This document shows positions 35,156-44,142 of a DNA stretch of 64,000 nucleotides, piece by piece. The DNA is from DATEDA01 sp963827595 (GTDB lineage Bacteria > Pseudomonadota > Gammaproteobacteria > Burkholderiales > SG8-39). The stretch spans positions 248,001-312,000 of the forward strand of contig CAWHBT010000012.1 in the NCBI GenBank assembly GCA_963827595.1, given 5' to 3'. Each line of letters opens with the position of its first letter. The stretch's first letter is position 1. The notes under the pieces are model-generated. The model was not told the DNA's origin and searched no databases. It was given only the letters and a program-made list of their open reading frames with translations. A program made the position numbers and the translations under genes.

Positions 35156-36547
35156 TCAGCTGGGCGCCGCGATGTCTCCTTCGGCCTTCAGCCACCGCAC
35201 CGCGGTGCGGAAGGCCTCCAGCGTCAGCGCCACCTCGCGCGGCCCGTGGGTCGCGGAGACTAGGCCGCCCGGTCCGCCCATGATGTCGACGCCGTTGGCG
35301 AGCATGGCGAGGCGGAGGCGATTGATGAGACCGGGATCGCGTGCGCCCTTGATGCCCTCGAAGCCGAGCGGCAGCGGATCGAAGGTCGCCGGGTCGATCG
35401 CGATGCGACGCGGATTCGGGAAGATCACGAAGGCGGACGCCTCGCCGTAGATTCCCCAGGGGACCTGCTCCTCGATGAGGATCTGGCGCATCCCCTTGCG
35501 AATCGCCTCAGCGGTCGCTTCGGCCTGAGTGCAGGCATCGGTCGCCTCCACGAGCTTCAGGGTGGCGACCGCCGCAGCGGCGCACAGCGGGTTGGCGTTG
35601 AAGGTGCCTTGGTGCCCGATCTTCTCCCGGCGAGCGGCCTTCGCCGCCGCCGGGTCGAGCTGGTCCATGACGTCCGCGCGTCCCGCGACCGCCCCACCGG
35701 GGAGCCCACCGGCGAGAATCTTGGCGAGCACGCAGAGGTCCGGCGTGACCCCATAGCGGGACTGACCACCGCCGCGCGACCAGCGAAAGCCGGTGATCAC
35801 CTCGTCCATGATCAGCAGGACGCCGCGGCGCCGGGTCGCATCGCGGAGCGCGGCGATGAAGCCGGGGGGCAAGGGCACCTGTCCCCACGACGCGCCCGAC
35901 GGCTCGAAGAGGACCGCCGCGAGGTCGTCGCGGCTCTCAAGGGCCGCGACGGCGGGGGCGACATCGTCAGCCGGCAGGAGCACCGATTGCTCCAGGAGCG
36001 ACGGCGCAATCCCGGCCGGCACCGAGCCGTCGAAATGCGACATCGCGCCGGGCGCGACCTGATCGGCCCAGCCGTGGAAGTGCCCGACGAAGCGCAGCAC
36101 CTTCGGCTTGCCGGTGTAGGCGCGCGCTAGCCGGAGCGCGAGCTGCGTCGCCTCGGTGCCCGAGGCCGTGAACCGGACGCGCTCGGCGCAGGGGACCAGC
36201 CGGTGCACGAGCTCGGCCCAGCGCACCTCCAGCTCGTGCGAAGCGCCCCAATGCGTGCCGAGCGTGGCCTGTCGCTGGACGGCCTCGACCACCGCGGGAT
36301 GCGCATGGCCGAGCAGCAGCGCGCCGTGGCCGCCGAAGTAGTCCACGTACTCGTTGCCGTCCACATCCCATTTGCGCGGACCCGCCGCGCGCGCCGCATA
36401 GATGGGGTAGGGCAGCGTGGTCCGCGAGTCGTGGGTGAGGCCCGCCGGAATCACCCGGCACGCCTCCGCGTAGAGCTGCCCCGAGCGCTCGGTGCGCGCG
36501 CGGTACTGGGCCTCGATGGTCGACAGCGGTCCGGTCGTGACGGACAT
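35156..36547 (-). CDS. Class III aminotransferase, glutamate-1-semialdehyde aminomutase-like
   Basis: 463 residues of fold-type I PLP enzyme. PLP lysine K276 lies in VLAKILAGGLPGG, the ring-binding aspartate is D248 (LIMDEVITGFRW), and phosphate contacts lie in the SGTEATQLALRLARAYTG region. It resembles glutamate-1-semialdehyde 2,1-aminomutase (YFGGHGALLLGHAHP), but a haem-pathway gene would not normally be found in a catabolic region, and insertion FDPLPLGFEGIKG near the C-terminus is unlike HemL. A catabolic transaminase for an amino acid imported by the adjacent divergent TRAP system is inferred. Confidence 0.85.
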   Translation of the reverse strand: MSVTTGPLSTIEAQYRARTERSGQLYAEACRVIPAGLTHDSRTTLPYPIYAARAAGPRKWDVDGNEYVDYFGGHGALLLGHAHPAVVEAVQRQATLGTHWGASHELEVRWAELVHRLVPCAERVRFTASGTEATQLALRLARAYTGKPKVLRFVGHFHGWADQVAPGAMSHFDGSVPAGIAPSLLEQSVLLPADDVAPAVAALESRDDLAAVLFEPSGASWGQVPLPPGFIAALRDATRRRGVLLIMDEVITGFRWSRGGGQSRYGVTPDLCVLAKILAGGLPGGAVAGRADVMDQLDPAAAKAARREKIGHQGTFNANPLCAAAAVATLKLVEATDACTQAEATAEAIRKGMRQILIEEQVPWGIYGEASAFVIFPNPRRIAIDPATFDPLPLGFEGIKGARDPGLINRLRLAMLANGVDIMGGPGGLVSATHGPREVALTLEAFRTAVRWLKAEGDIAAPS

Positions 36548-36638
36548 GGTTTCGGGTCCCTCTCAGCATTTCCGACCGGGCTCATTCTGCAGCATCGTGG
36601 GGTTCCTCACCCGGGAGGGTTGCGGCTGTTTCCCCGGC

Positions 36639-36681
36639 GGGCCGACCGGCCCTTGCACCCCACGCGCGATTGGTGCGACCA
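36639..36681 (+). promoter_or_regulatory. Divergent control region with palindromes
   Basis: The 205-base gap 36548-36752 separates the aminotransferase (minus) from dctP (plus). It contains a palindrome GGGCCG-AC-CGGCCC (36639-36652) and TGGTGCGACCA (36671-36681). The latter differs by one base from the FadR-type operator at 10841-10851. No convincing -10 was found on either strand. Confidence 0.35.
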
Positions 36682-36752
36682 TCTTCGCGAAGAGGGATCG
36701 CGTCGCGCGCTCGCGGCGTCCGCCTTCGACTCGGGACCACAAGGAGGAGACC

Positions 36753-37802
36753 ATGTTGCACCGCCCGCTCGCTGGAATCGTGCTCGGGGTGTCGGTTTCG
36801 TTCGGTGCTGCGGCGCAGGGCCTGCCGAAGAACCAGTTCAAGGTGATCGGCCTCAACAGCCCGACCGTCGCCTCGATCGTGGACGAGGTGCCCTTCTGGC
36901 GCGAGACGCTGCCGAAGGCCTCCAACGGCGCCATCACCGCCCTCATCACGCCACTCGATCAGATGGGCATCGACGACAAGACGATGCTTCGCCTCCTGCG
37001 GCTCGGCGTCATGGACTTCGCCAGCATGGACATCTCCAAGATGGCGGGGGACGACCCGCGCTTCGAGGGCTGCGATCTCGCCGGCATCACGCTGGAGCCG
37101 GACCGGGCCCGCGCGGGGTGCAACGCCTACCGTGAGGTGATCGACCGCCAGATGCAGACGAACTGGAACGCGAAGCTGCTCGCGTTCGGCGGCAACCCGC
37201 CGCAGGTGTTCTGGTGCCGCGGCATGGTCGGCGGCCTGGCCGACCTCAAGGGCAAGAAGGTGCGCGTCTTCAACAGCACGATGCGCGACTTCCTGGGCGG
37301 GGTGGGTGCCACGGCGGTGAGCATGGCCTTCGCCGAGGTCGTCCCGGCGCTCAACAGCGGCGTGGTGGACTGCGGCGTCACCGGCAGCCTGTCGGGCAAC
37401 ACCGCCGGCTGGGCCGAGGTGACCAAGTCGCTCTATCCGATGTCGCTCGGCTGGAGCATCAACGTCACGGCGGTCAACCTGACCACCTGGAAGCGGCTCG
37501 ACCCCCAGACGCAGGGCTTCCTGCTCACGCAGATGAAGGGCTACGAGGACAAGATGTGGCAGACGCTGAAGAAGGCGACGGCGGAGGCCGACAACTGCAA
37601 CACCAGCAAGCAGCCCTGCACCATGGGCAAGCTCGCCAACATGACGATCGTGCCGGTGAAGCCGGCCGAGGCGCAGCAGCACAAGGCGCTCGTCGAAGGC
37701 GCGGTCCTCGCCGGCTGGGCGAAGCGCTGCGGCCGCGAGTGCGCGACGGAGTGGAACAACACTGTCGGCAAGGCGCTCGGACTCACCGCGCCGACCAACT
37801 AG
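36753..37802 (+). CDS. dctP: TRAP transporter solute-binding subunit (DctP family)
   Basis: 349 residues with a signal peptide ending near SFGAAAQG. The DctP fold is supported by LKGKKVRVFNSTMRDFLGGVGA, which contains the carboxylate-binding arginine region, and by MAFAEVVPALNSGVVDCGVTG. A near-perfect Shine-Dalgarno AAGGAGG lies at 36741-36747. Six or more cysteines in the mature protein (for example NCNTSKQPC and RCGRECATEW) suggest periplasmic disulfides, unusual for the family. The ligand is unknown, probably an organic acid or amino acid. Followed by dctQ and dctM. Confidence 0.92.
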   Translation: MLHRPLAGIVLGVSVSFGAAAQGLPKNQFKVIGLNSPTVASIVDEVPFWRETLPKASNGAITALITPLDQMGIDDKTMLRLLRLGVMDFASMDISKMAGDDPRFEGCDLAGITLEPDRARAGCNAYREVIDRQMQTNWNAKLLAFGGNPPQVFWCRGMVGGLADLKGKKVRVFNSTMRDFLGGVGATAVSMAFAEVVPALNSGVVDCGVTGSLSGNTAGWAEVTKSLYPMSLGWSINVTAVNLTTWKRLDPQTQGFLLTQMKGYEDKMWQTLKKATAEADNCNTSKQPCTMGKLANMTIVPVKPAEAQQHKALVEGAVLAGWAKRCGRECATEWNNTVGKALGLTAPTN

Positions 37803-37836
37803 CCGAACAGGTCGCCGCGCGCACTGCAGGCGGCGA

Positions 37837-38436
37837 ATGAAGCGCTTGCAGGGAATCGCTGCTGGAATATCGCGCGCCGGCGCGATCGCCGGCGGCGCGA
37901 TGCTGCTGGCTGCCGCAGTGACGATCTGCATCGACATCGTCCTGCGCTACGCCTTCTCGCTGACGGTCGGCGGGGCGGACGAGCTTTCCGGCTATGCGCT
38001 CGCGATCGCGAGCGCCTGGGGCTTCTCCGTGGCGCTGCTCAGCCGCTCGCACATCCGCATCGATACGGTGTACGTCCGCGTCCGGAGCCGTCGCGTCCGC
38101 GCCGCGCTCGACCTGCTCAGCCTCGCCTCCTTCGCGCTGTTCATCGCCCTCGTCGCCTGGCACGCCTGGGGCGTGCTGCGGCAGTCTTACGCGTCCGGTT
38201 CGCGCTCGCTCTCCGCGATCGAGACGCCGCTCGTCATCCCGCAGGGCCTGTGGTTCGCTGGCCTGGCGTTCTGCGTCGCGGTTGCGGCGCTCCTGCTGAC
38301 GCGCGCGCTCGCCGCGTACCTGAGGGGGGACCTCGCCAGCCTGTTCGAGGCGATCGGCTCGAAATCCGCCTTGGCCGAGGCCAAAGAGGAGATCATCGCC
38401 GTCGAGCGCGCACTCGACGCCAAGCGAGCCGAATGA
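37837..38436 (+). CDS. dctQ: TRAP transporter small permease (DctQ family)
   Basis: 199 residues with four predicted membrane helices and the DctQ landmarks LRYAFSLTVGGADELSGYAL and SHIRIDTVYVRV. It partners the large permease encoded next, with which it overlaps by four bases (ATGA). The last 35 residues are a charged cytoplasmic tail. Confidence 0.9.
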   Translation: MKRLQGIAAGISRAGAIAGGAMLLAAAVTICIDIVLRYAFSLTVGGADELSGYALAIASAWGFSVALLSRSHIRIDTVYVRVRSRRVRAALDLLSLASFALFIALVAWHAWGVLRQSYASGSRSLSAIETPLVIPQGLWFAGLAFCVAVAALLLTRALAAYLRGDLASLFEAIGSKSALAEAKEEIIAVERALDAKRAE

Positions 38437-39719
38437 CAGCGGCGATTTCCCTGATCGTGCTGCTGGCCGTGCTGGGCAGCTCGATCGCGGTCGCCGCCGG
38501 CATGGGGATGACAGGGCTCATCCTCAATCAGCTCTATTCGACGATGCCGCTCACGCGGATGCTGGGCGAGCTGACGTGGGCGACGAGCAGCAACTTCATT
38601 CTCACCGCCATTCCCTTCTACATCATGTTCGGGGAGATCCTGCTGCGCAGCGGGATCGCGGAGCGCATGTACAACGCCCTGGTGCAGTGGCTGTCCTGGC
38701 TGCCGGGGGGGTTGATGCATTCGAACATCGGCTCCTGCGCGCTGTTCGGCTCGGTGTCGGGATCGAGCGTCGCCACGGCGGCGACCATCGGGGTCGTGGC
38801 GATGGGCGAGATCGACAAGCACAAGTACAACGAGCGCCTCTTCCTGGGCACGCTCGCGGCCGGCGGAACACTGGGCATCCTCATCCCGCCCTCGATCAAC
38901 ATGATCATCTACGGCGTGATGACCGACACCTCCGTACCGAAGCTCTATCTTGCCGGCTTCATTCCCGGCTTCATCCTCACGGCGCTCTTCAGCCTGACCG
39001 TGCTCATCGCGTGCCTCTGGCGGCCGCGCTGGGGCGGCGAGAGGATTCCGACCAATTGGGATGCCCGGATCCGCACGCTGCCCGATCTGCTTCCGCCGCT
39101 TGCCCTCCTGATGATCGTCGTCGGTGCGATCTTCCTCGGTCTTGCAACCGCCACCGAGTCGGCCGCCGTCGGAATCATCGGCGCGCTCGCCATTACCGCC
39201 TGGCGCCGGCGGCTCAGCCTGGCCATGCTGCGCGACGTATGCGAAGCGACCGTGCGCACCACCGCGATGGTCGTAGCGATCCTCGTGGGGGCCTTCTTCC
39301 TGAACGTCGTCATTCAGACGATCGGGCTGACCCAGCAGCTGAGCCGGCTGATCACGGCCTATCAGCTCACGCCGGTCCAGGTCCTCACCGCGGTGATCGT
39401 CCTGTACCTCGTCCTCGGGACGTTCATGGAGGAGCTGTCGATGATGATCGCGACCATCCCCATCACCACGCCCCTGATCCTGCAGGCGGGCTACGACCCG
39501 GTCTGGTTCGGCATCCTCCTCGTGCTGCTGATTCAGACCGCCATGGTGACGCCGCCCTTCGGCATCAACCTGTTCGTCATCCACGGCATCCGCGGCCGCG
39601 GCACGCTTTCCGACGTCGAGCGCGGCGCCGCGCCCTTCGTGATCGCATTGCTGATCATGATCGGGCTGATCTGCGTCTTTCCCGATCTCGCGATGTGGCT
39701 GCCGCGGCTGGTGGGCTGA
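38433..39719 (+). CDS. dctM: TRAP transporter large permease (DctM family)
   Basis: 428 residues with about twelve hydrophobic segments. Family signatures include AIPFYIMFGEILLRSGIAERM, GSVSGSSVATAATIGVVAM, LAAGGTLGILIPPSINMIIYG and ATATESAAVGIIGA. It carries out sodium- or proton-driven import of the solute delivered by DctP. It ends the dctPQM unit; a small dimeric-barrel gene follows after 53 bases with its own possible -10 (TAGACT, 39732-39737). Confidence 0.95.
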   Translation: MTAAISLIVLLAVLGSSIAVAAGMGMTGLILNQLYSTMPLTRMLGELTWATSSNFILTAIPFYIMFGEILLRSGIAERMYNALVQWLSWLPGGLMHSNIGSCALFGSVSGSSVATAATIGVVAMGEIDKHKYNERLFLGTLAAGGTLGILIPPSINMIIYGVMTDTSVPKLYLAGFIPGFILTALFSLTVLIACLWRPRWGGERIPTNWDARIRTLPDLLPPLALLMIVVGAIFLGLATATESAAVGIIGALAITAWRRRLSLAMLRDVCEATVRTTAMVVAILVGAFFLNVVIQTIGLTQQLSRLITAYQLTPVQVLTAVIVLYLVLGTFMEELSMMIATIPITTPLILQAGYDPVWFGILLVLLIQTAMVTPPFGINLFVIHGIRGRGTLSDVERGAAPFVIALLIMIGLICVFPDLAMWLPRLVG

Positions 39720-39772
39720 GCGAGTGGGGGATAGACTCTCGCCCCTCCCGCAGTCACCAGGAGCAAGCCGCA

Positions 39773-40126
39773 ATGCCAGCCAAGGCTAGGTTCGTCTTCA
39801 TCGCCAGCATGGACGTCGACCCGGACAAGGACGCGATCTTCAACGAGGTCTACGACACCGAGCACATCCCGCTCATCCTCAAGGTGCCCGGCGTCCTCTC
39901 GGCGCGGCGCTGCCAGACGGTGCCGCTCACCATGATCATGGGCGGCGAGAAGAAAACCCTCGTCGCCGAGGGCGAACCGAAGTACAGCGCGGTCTACGAG
40001 CTCGAGAGCGCCGAAGTGCTGGTGAGCGAAGCCTGGGCGAAAGCGGTCGACGCTGGCCGCTGGCCGACGCACGTGCGGCCGTTCACCCGCAACCGCCGGC
40101 ACGTCCTCAAGAAGCTCGACGGCTGA
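39773..40126 (+). CDS. Small dimeric alpha/beta-barrel family protein
   Basis: 117 residues. The segment NEVYDTEHIPLILKVPGVLSARR, with its Asp-Thr-Glu-His-Ile-Pro core, is characteristic of EthD/DUF4286-like dimeric ferredoxin-fold proteins often found with catabolic oxygenases or decarboxylases. No catalytic residue assignment is possible. A CAGGAG Shine-Dalgarno precedes ATG 39773. It lies tail to tail with hyuA (15 bases between them) and may belong with the dctPQM transcript. Confidence 0.75.
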   Translation: MPAKARFVFIASMDVDPDKDAIFNEVYDTEHIPLILKVPGVLSARRCQTVPLTMIMGGEKKTLVAEGEPKYSAVYELESAEVLVSEAWAKAVDAGRWPTHVRPFTRNRRHVLKKLDG

Positions 40127-40141
40127 GCGCGTGACCGTCGA

Positions 40142-42229
40142 TTAGCCCAGCTCGATCACGATGTTCCCGCTGCGGTCGAGGTCCGCGCTCGCGCCCGGCG
40201 GGACGACGCACGTCGCGTCGTACTCCTCGATGATGAGCGGCCCGACGCGCGGCCGGGCGAGATCGGAGCGCCGCAGGATCGGCGTCTCGACCCAGCCGTG
40301 CGGCGCGCCGAACCATGCCGGGCGCGGCGGCGGCGACTCGGGCTCGGGCCGGCTCGAACGCACGCGCTCGGGGACACCCGCCCCTTCGCGCAGCCCCTGC
40401 CCGACGACCTGGATCGACACCAGCTCGACCGGCTCCTCGGTACCGGCGCGATGGCCGTAGGTCTTCTCGTGCTCCCGGCCGAACGCTTCCTCAAGGTGCT
40501 CGACCATCTTCGGATCGAGCCGCCCCTCGGGCACCGGTACCGCTAGCTCGTAGCTCTGCCCTTGATAGTGCAGCGTCGCCGAGCGGCGCAGCCGCGCCTG
40601 CGCGCCGCGGAAACCCTCGATCGCGAGCTGGGTCATGGCCTGATCGGCGAGCGCATCCCAGGCGCCTTGGATCTCGCGTAGATCGGCATTGCGTAGGAGA
40701 CGCCGGACGGTACGCGAGTAGTGGTGCTCGACGTCGGCGTAGAGCAGCCCGAACGACGAGAAGAGGCCGGCGGAGGGGGGCACCACGACCCGGCTCATGC
40801 CGAGCGCGCTCGCCATGCCGCACGCGAAGAGCGGGCCGCTGCCGCCGAACGCGAACAGGGCGAACTCGCGCGGATCGCGTCCCCGCTCGGTCGAGACCGC
40901 TTTGATCGCACGGATCATGTTCGACGCCGCGATCTGGTGCGCCCCGTAGGCGGCCTGCTCGGTCGACATCCCGAGCGGCCTGGCGATCGTCTCGCCGAAG
41001 ACCTGCCGCGCCTTCCCCGCGTTCAGCTTCAGCGCGCCGCCCACGAGGTACCTGGGGTTGATGTAACCGAGCAGGACGTTCGCGTCGGTGACGGTCGCGA
41101 CCGTCCCACCCTTGTCGTAGCAGACCGGGCCCGGCGACGCGCCGGCGCTCTCCGGACCGATCTGCATCGAGCCGCCCCCGTCGATCCACACGAGCGACCC
41201 GCCACCTGCACCCACTTCGGCGAGGTCGATCGCCGGCACCTTCAGGGTGTAGCCCGCGCCCGTAAGCAGCCGCGAGCCGATCATGATCCCGGCGCCCACC
41301 GAGTACTCGGCGGCGCGGGTCACCTCGCCGTCCTCGACCATCGCGGCCTTCGCCGTCGTGCCGCCCATGTCGAAGGTGATGAGCTTCGGCAGCGCCTTTG
41401 CGCGCGCGAGGGCCTGCGCTCCCACCACGCCGCCCGCGGGACCGGACTCGATGATGTTCATCGGCCGTTCCACGGCGGCGCCGTCGGTGGTGAGGCCGCC
41501 GTTCGACTGCATGAGCAGCAGGCGCGCGGGGATCCCCGCCGCGTCGAGGCCCTTGCGCAGGGCGCGCAAGTAGTGCGCGACGATCGGCATCACGTACGCG
41601 TTCACCACCGTCGTCGAGGTGCGCTCGTACTCCTTGATCTCCGGCAGTACCTCGCAGGAGACGCTCAGCGGCAGCTCTGGCGCTCGCCTCCGGACGATCG
41701 CCTTCAGCGCGAGCTCGTGCGCGGGGTTGGTGAAGGAGTTGAGCAGGCACACCGCGATAACCTCGACTCGCTCTGCGAGCAGCGCCTCGACGGCCCGCTC
41801 GGCGTCCTTCGGGTCGAGCGGGCGCTCGACTCTGCCGTGGGCGTCGATGCGCTCGTCCACGACCTGGCGCAGATACCGCTCGACGAGCGGCGCCGGCTTC
41901 GTCCAGCCGATGTCGTAGAGCCGCGGCATCCGCAGCGTCCGGATCTCGAGGATGTCGCGAAAACCTTTGGAGGTGATGAGGCCGACGCGCGCGCCCTTGT
42001 GCTCGAGGATCGCATTCGAAGCGACCGTCGTGCCGTGTCGGATCTCCTCGATCATCGGACCGTGCAGCCCCGTCTCCCGGAACACCTCCAGCAGCCCCTC
42101 GACGATCGCCTGGGCATAGTTCTCGACGCTCGAGCTGACCTTCTTGGTGTGGATCGCGCCGTCCGAGCCGAGCAGGACGATATCGGTGAAGGTCCCGCCG
42201 ATGTCGACGCCGACGCGATAGGTGATCAT
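40142..42229 (-). CDS. Hydantoinase A / oxoprolinase family protein, second copy
   Basis: 695 residues. ATPase phosphate loop VGVDIGGTFTDIVLLGSDG at the N-terminus, RHGTTVASNAILEHKGARVG, second phosphate segment TFDMGGTTAKAAMVEDG, then GAGGGSLVWIDGGG. I chose ATG 42229 because it starts directly at the phosphate loop; the longer frame would run into the hyuB end. It forms the ATP-using half of a cyclic-amide hydrolase or carboxylase with the upstream hyuB, four bases away. Only moderately similar to the first HyuA (26103-28211), so a different substrate is likely. Confidence 0.93.
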   Translation of the reverse strand: MITYRVGVDIGGTFTDIVLLGSDGAIHTKKVSSSVENYAQAIVEGLLEVFRETGLHGPMIEEIRHGTTVASNAILEHKGARVGLITSKGFRDILEIRTLRMPRLYDIGWTKPAPLVERYLRQVVDERIDAHGRVERPLDPKDAERAVEALLAERVEVIAVCLLNSFTNPAHELALKAIVRRRAPELPLSVSCEVLPEIKEYERTSTTVVNAYVMPIVAHYLRALRKGLDAAGIPARLLLMQSNGGLTTDGAAVERPMNIIESGPAGGVVGAQALARAKALPKLITFDMGGTTAKAAMVEDGEVTRAAEYSVGAGIMIGSRLLTGAGYTLKVPAIDLAEVGAGGGSLVWIDGGGSMQIGPESAGASPGPVCYDKGGTVATVTDANVLLGYINPRYLVGGALKLNAGKARQVFGETIARPLGMSTEQAAYGAHQIAASNMIRAIKAVSTERGRDPREFALFAFGGSGPLFACGMASALGMSRVVVPPSAGLFSSFGLLYADVEHHYSRTVRRLLRNADLREIQGAWDALADQAMTQLAIEGFRGAQARLRRSATLHYQGQSYELAVPVPEGRLDPKMVEHLEEAFGREHEKTYGHRAGTEEPVELVSIQVVGQGLREGAGVPERVRSSRPEPESPPPRPAWFGAPHGWVETPILRRSDLARPRVGPLIIEEYDATCVVPPGASADLDRSGNIVIELG

Positions 42230-42233
42230 GGAC

Positions 42234-44027
42234 TTACTCCGCGCCCGGCGGAGGGATCGGGTCGTGCCGCTGCACCTTCGGCACATCGCCCCAGCCGCGG
42301 GCCTTGCGGATCTCGTCGCGGCGCCGCTTCGTGGCCGGCTCGTCGACGACCCACCGCTTGGTGTCGACCACGACGCCGTAGTCGGCCCCCGCCTTCCCGG
42401 GCGAGAGCAATTCGTTCCGCACGTCCTTCAGTACGGCGGCCGGGTCGCGCTCCAGCGGATCGCCCCAGCCGCCCGCGCCGGCGAGCACGTGTCTGAAGAC
42501 GTCTCCCCGCTTGACGTTCATCGTCAGCTTGCCCGGCAGCGTGCGATTCTCGCCGTCGGGATTGAGATAGTTCTCCGACGGCCGGCCGGGGCTGCCGCCG
42601 TACAGGCCGAAGGGGCGGTGGTCGCGGCGATCGGAGCGTACCTGGAGCACGCCTTCGGTTTCGTTGAAGCGGTAGTCGCGCTTGAACGGCACGCCGCCGC
42701 GGTACTTGCCCGCGCCCGCCTTGTCGGGCACGAACTCGTAGGCGAGGAGCGAGATGGGGTGCTCGGCCTCGGTCACCTCGATAGAGTGCGAGGCCATGTT
42801 CGCGAACATGTGCGAGTTGCCGTCGAGCCCGTCGGCCCATGGCCGCGCGCCCCATGCGCCGCAGGTGAAGTCGACGTACACGAAGGGCTTGCGATCGGCG
42901 TAGTAGCCGCCGATCGAGATCCCGGTGTTGCCGCCGTCTCCCGCCGCCTTCACCTTGTCGGGCAGCATCATCGCGAGCGCGCCGAAGATGCAGTCGGTCA
43001 TGCGAAACCCGGTCAGGCCGCGCGCCGCGCAGGCGGCCGGCAGGACGCCGTTGCCGACCGTGCCCGGCGGGCAGATCACCTCGATCGCGCGGAACACGCC
43101 CTCGTTGTTCGGGATGCCGGGCGGCAGCACCGAGCGCACGCCGGTGTAGGAGGCTGCCTTGGTGAACGAGAGCGTGTTGTTGATCGCGCCCTTCACCTGG
43201 GGATGGGTGCCGGTCCAGTCGACCACCATGTGGCCGCCGCGCTTGCGCAAGCTGACGAACAGGCGGATCGGCTTGCCGTAGTCGATGCCGTCGTCGTCGA
43301 TCCAGTCCTCGAAGCTCCACTCGCCGTCGGGCAGCTTCTCGAGCGCGGCGCGCGTGAGGCGCTCGGCGTAGTCGATCGTGTCGTTCATGTACGCCCGGGT
43401 CTGGCCTGGACCGTACCTGGCGACGAGCTCGGCAAACTGCTTCTCGGCGATGTGGCAGGCGGCGAGCTGCGCACGCAGGTCGCCGAACACCTTCACCGGG
43501 AGGCGCACGTTCCGTTCGATGAAGGTCATCAGCGTCTTGTTGAGCTTCCCCGCCTCGTAGAACTTGAGCGGCGCGATGCGCAGACCCTCGGCGTAGATCT
43601 CGGTGGAGTCGGACGCGTTCGACCCGGCCACGCGCCCTCCCACGTCGGTGTGGTGGCAAACGGTGCAGGCGAACGCGATCCGCTCACCATCGTGATAGAG
43701 CGGCTTGAAGACGAAGATGTCGGGGAGATGCATCCCGCCGTCGAACGGGTCGTTCATGATGAAGACGTCGCCCGGCGCCATGTCGTCGCGGAAGTGGCGC
43801 ATGATCGATTCCATTGCCGTGGGCACCGAGCCGAGGTGCCCCGGCAACGTGAGGCCCTGCGCCACGAGCTTCCCCTCGGCGTCGGCGAAGCCGGTCGAGT
43901 AGTCCATGTTGTCCTTGAGCACGCCGGAGTAGGTCGTGCGGAAGATCGTGAGCGCCATCTCGTCGGCGATCGAGAAGATGGCGTTCTTGAAGAGCTCGAA
44001 GGCGATCGGATCGGTGGCGGCCGGCAT
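42234..44027 (-). CDS. Hydantoinase B / oxoprolinase family protein, second copy
   Basis: 597 residues, a typical stand-alone HyuB: DPIAFELFKNAIFSIADEMA at the N-terminus, FIMNDPFDGGMHLPDIFVF, ACTVCHHTDVGGRVAGSNA, and GAGGWGDPLERDPAAVLKDV near the C-terminus. It lacks the cysteine-rich extension of the first copy. First gene of the minus-strand hyuB-hyuA pair, divergent from a Bug-type binding-protein gene, with 115 bases in between that carry an inverted repeat. Confidence 0.93.
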   Translation of the reverse strand: MPAATDPIAFELFKNAIFSIADEMALTIFRTTYSGVLKDNMDYSTGFADAEGKLVAQGLTLPGHLGSVPTAMESIMRHFRDDMAPGDVFIMNDPFDGGMHLPDIFVFKPLYHDGERIAFACTVCHHTDVGGRVAGSNASDSTEIYAEGLRIAPLKFYEAGKLNKTLMTFIERNVRLPVKVFGDLRAQLAACHIAEKQFAELVARYGPGQTRAYMNDTIDYAERLTRAALEKLPDGEWSFEDWIDDDGIDYGKPIRLFVSLRKRGGHMVVDWTGTHPQVKGAINNTLSFTKAASYTGVRSVLPPGIPNNEGVFRAIEVICPPGTVGNGVLPAACAARGLTGFRMTDCIFGALAMMLPDKVKAAGDGGNTGISIGGYYADRKPFVYVDFTCGAWGARPWADGLDGNSHMFANMASHSIEVTEAEHPISLLAYEFVPDKAGAGKYRGGVPFKRDYRFNETEGVLQVRSDRRDHRPFGLYGGSPGRPSENYLNPDGENRTLPGKLTMNVKRGDVFRHVLAGAGGWGDPLERDPAAVLKDVRNELLSPGKAGADYGVVVDTKRWVVDEPATKRRRDEIRKARGWGDVPKVQRHDPIPPPGAE

Positions 44028-44040
44028 TGCGCGGGGTGCT

Positions 44041-44077
44041 CCTCGCGAGATTGGTCAGTATATGATGGCTCGCGAGG
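44041..44077 (+). promoter_or_regulatory. Inverted repeat CCTCGCGAG / CTCGCGAGG in divergent promoter region
   Basis: Two nine-base arms (44041-44049 and 44069-44077) flank 19 bases containing TATGAT (44061-44066), a plausible -10. Each arm contains the self-palindrome CTCGCGAG, so two dimeric binding sites with centres 28 bases apart are also possible. It sits between divergent hyuB and the Bug-type gene, suggesting control of both. Confidence 0.5.
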
Positions 44078-44142
44078 CTAGGAATTGGGGCGCTGCCGGT
44101 CGTCTGCGGGCGCGGCACATAGGAAGGATCGAGGGAGGTGAA

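Noticed and set aside
35156..36547. Calling the aminotransferase hemL (haem synthesis)
   Set aside because: Sequence is GSA-aminomutase-like, but the neighbourhood is catabolic and the C-terminal part differs, so a haem role is not supported.
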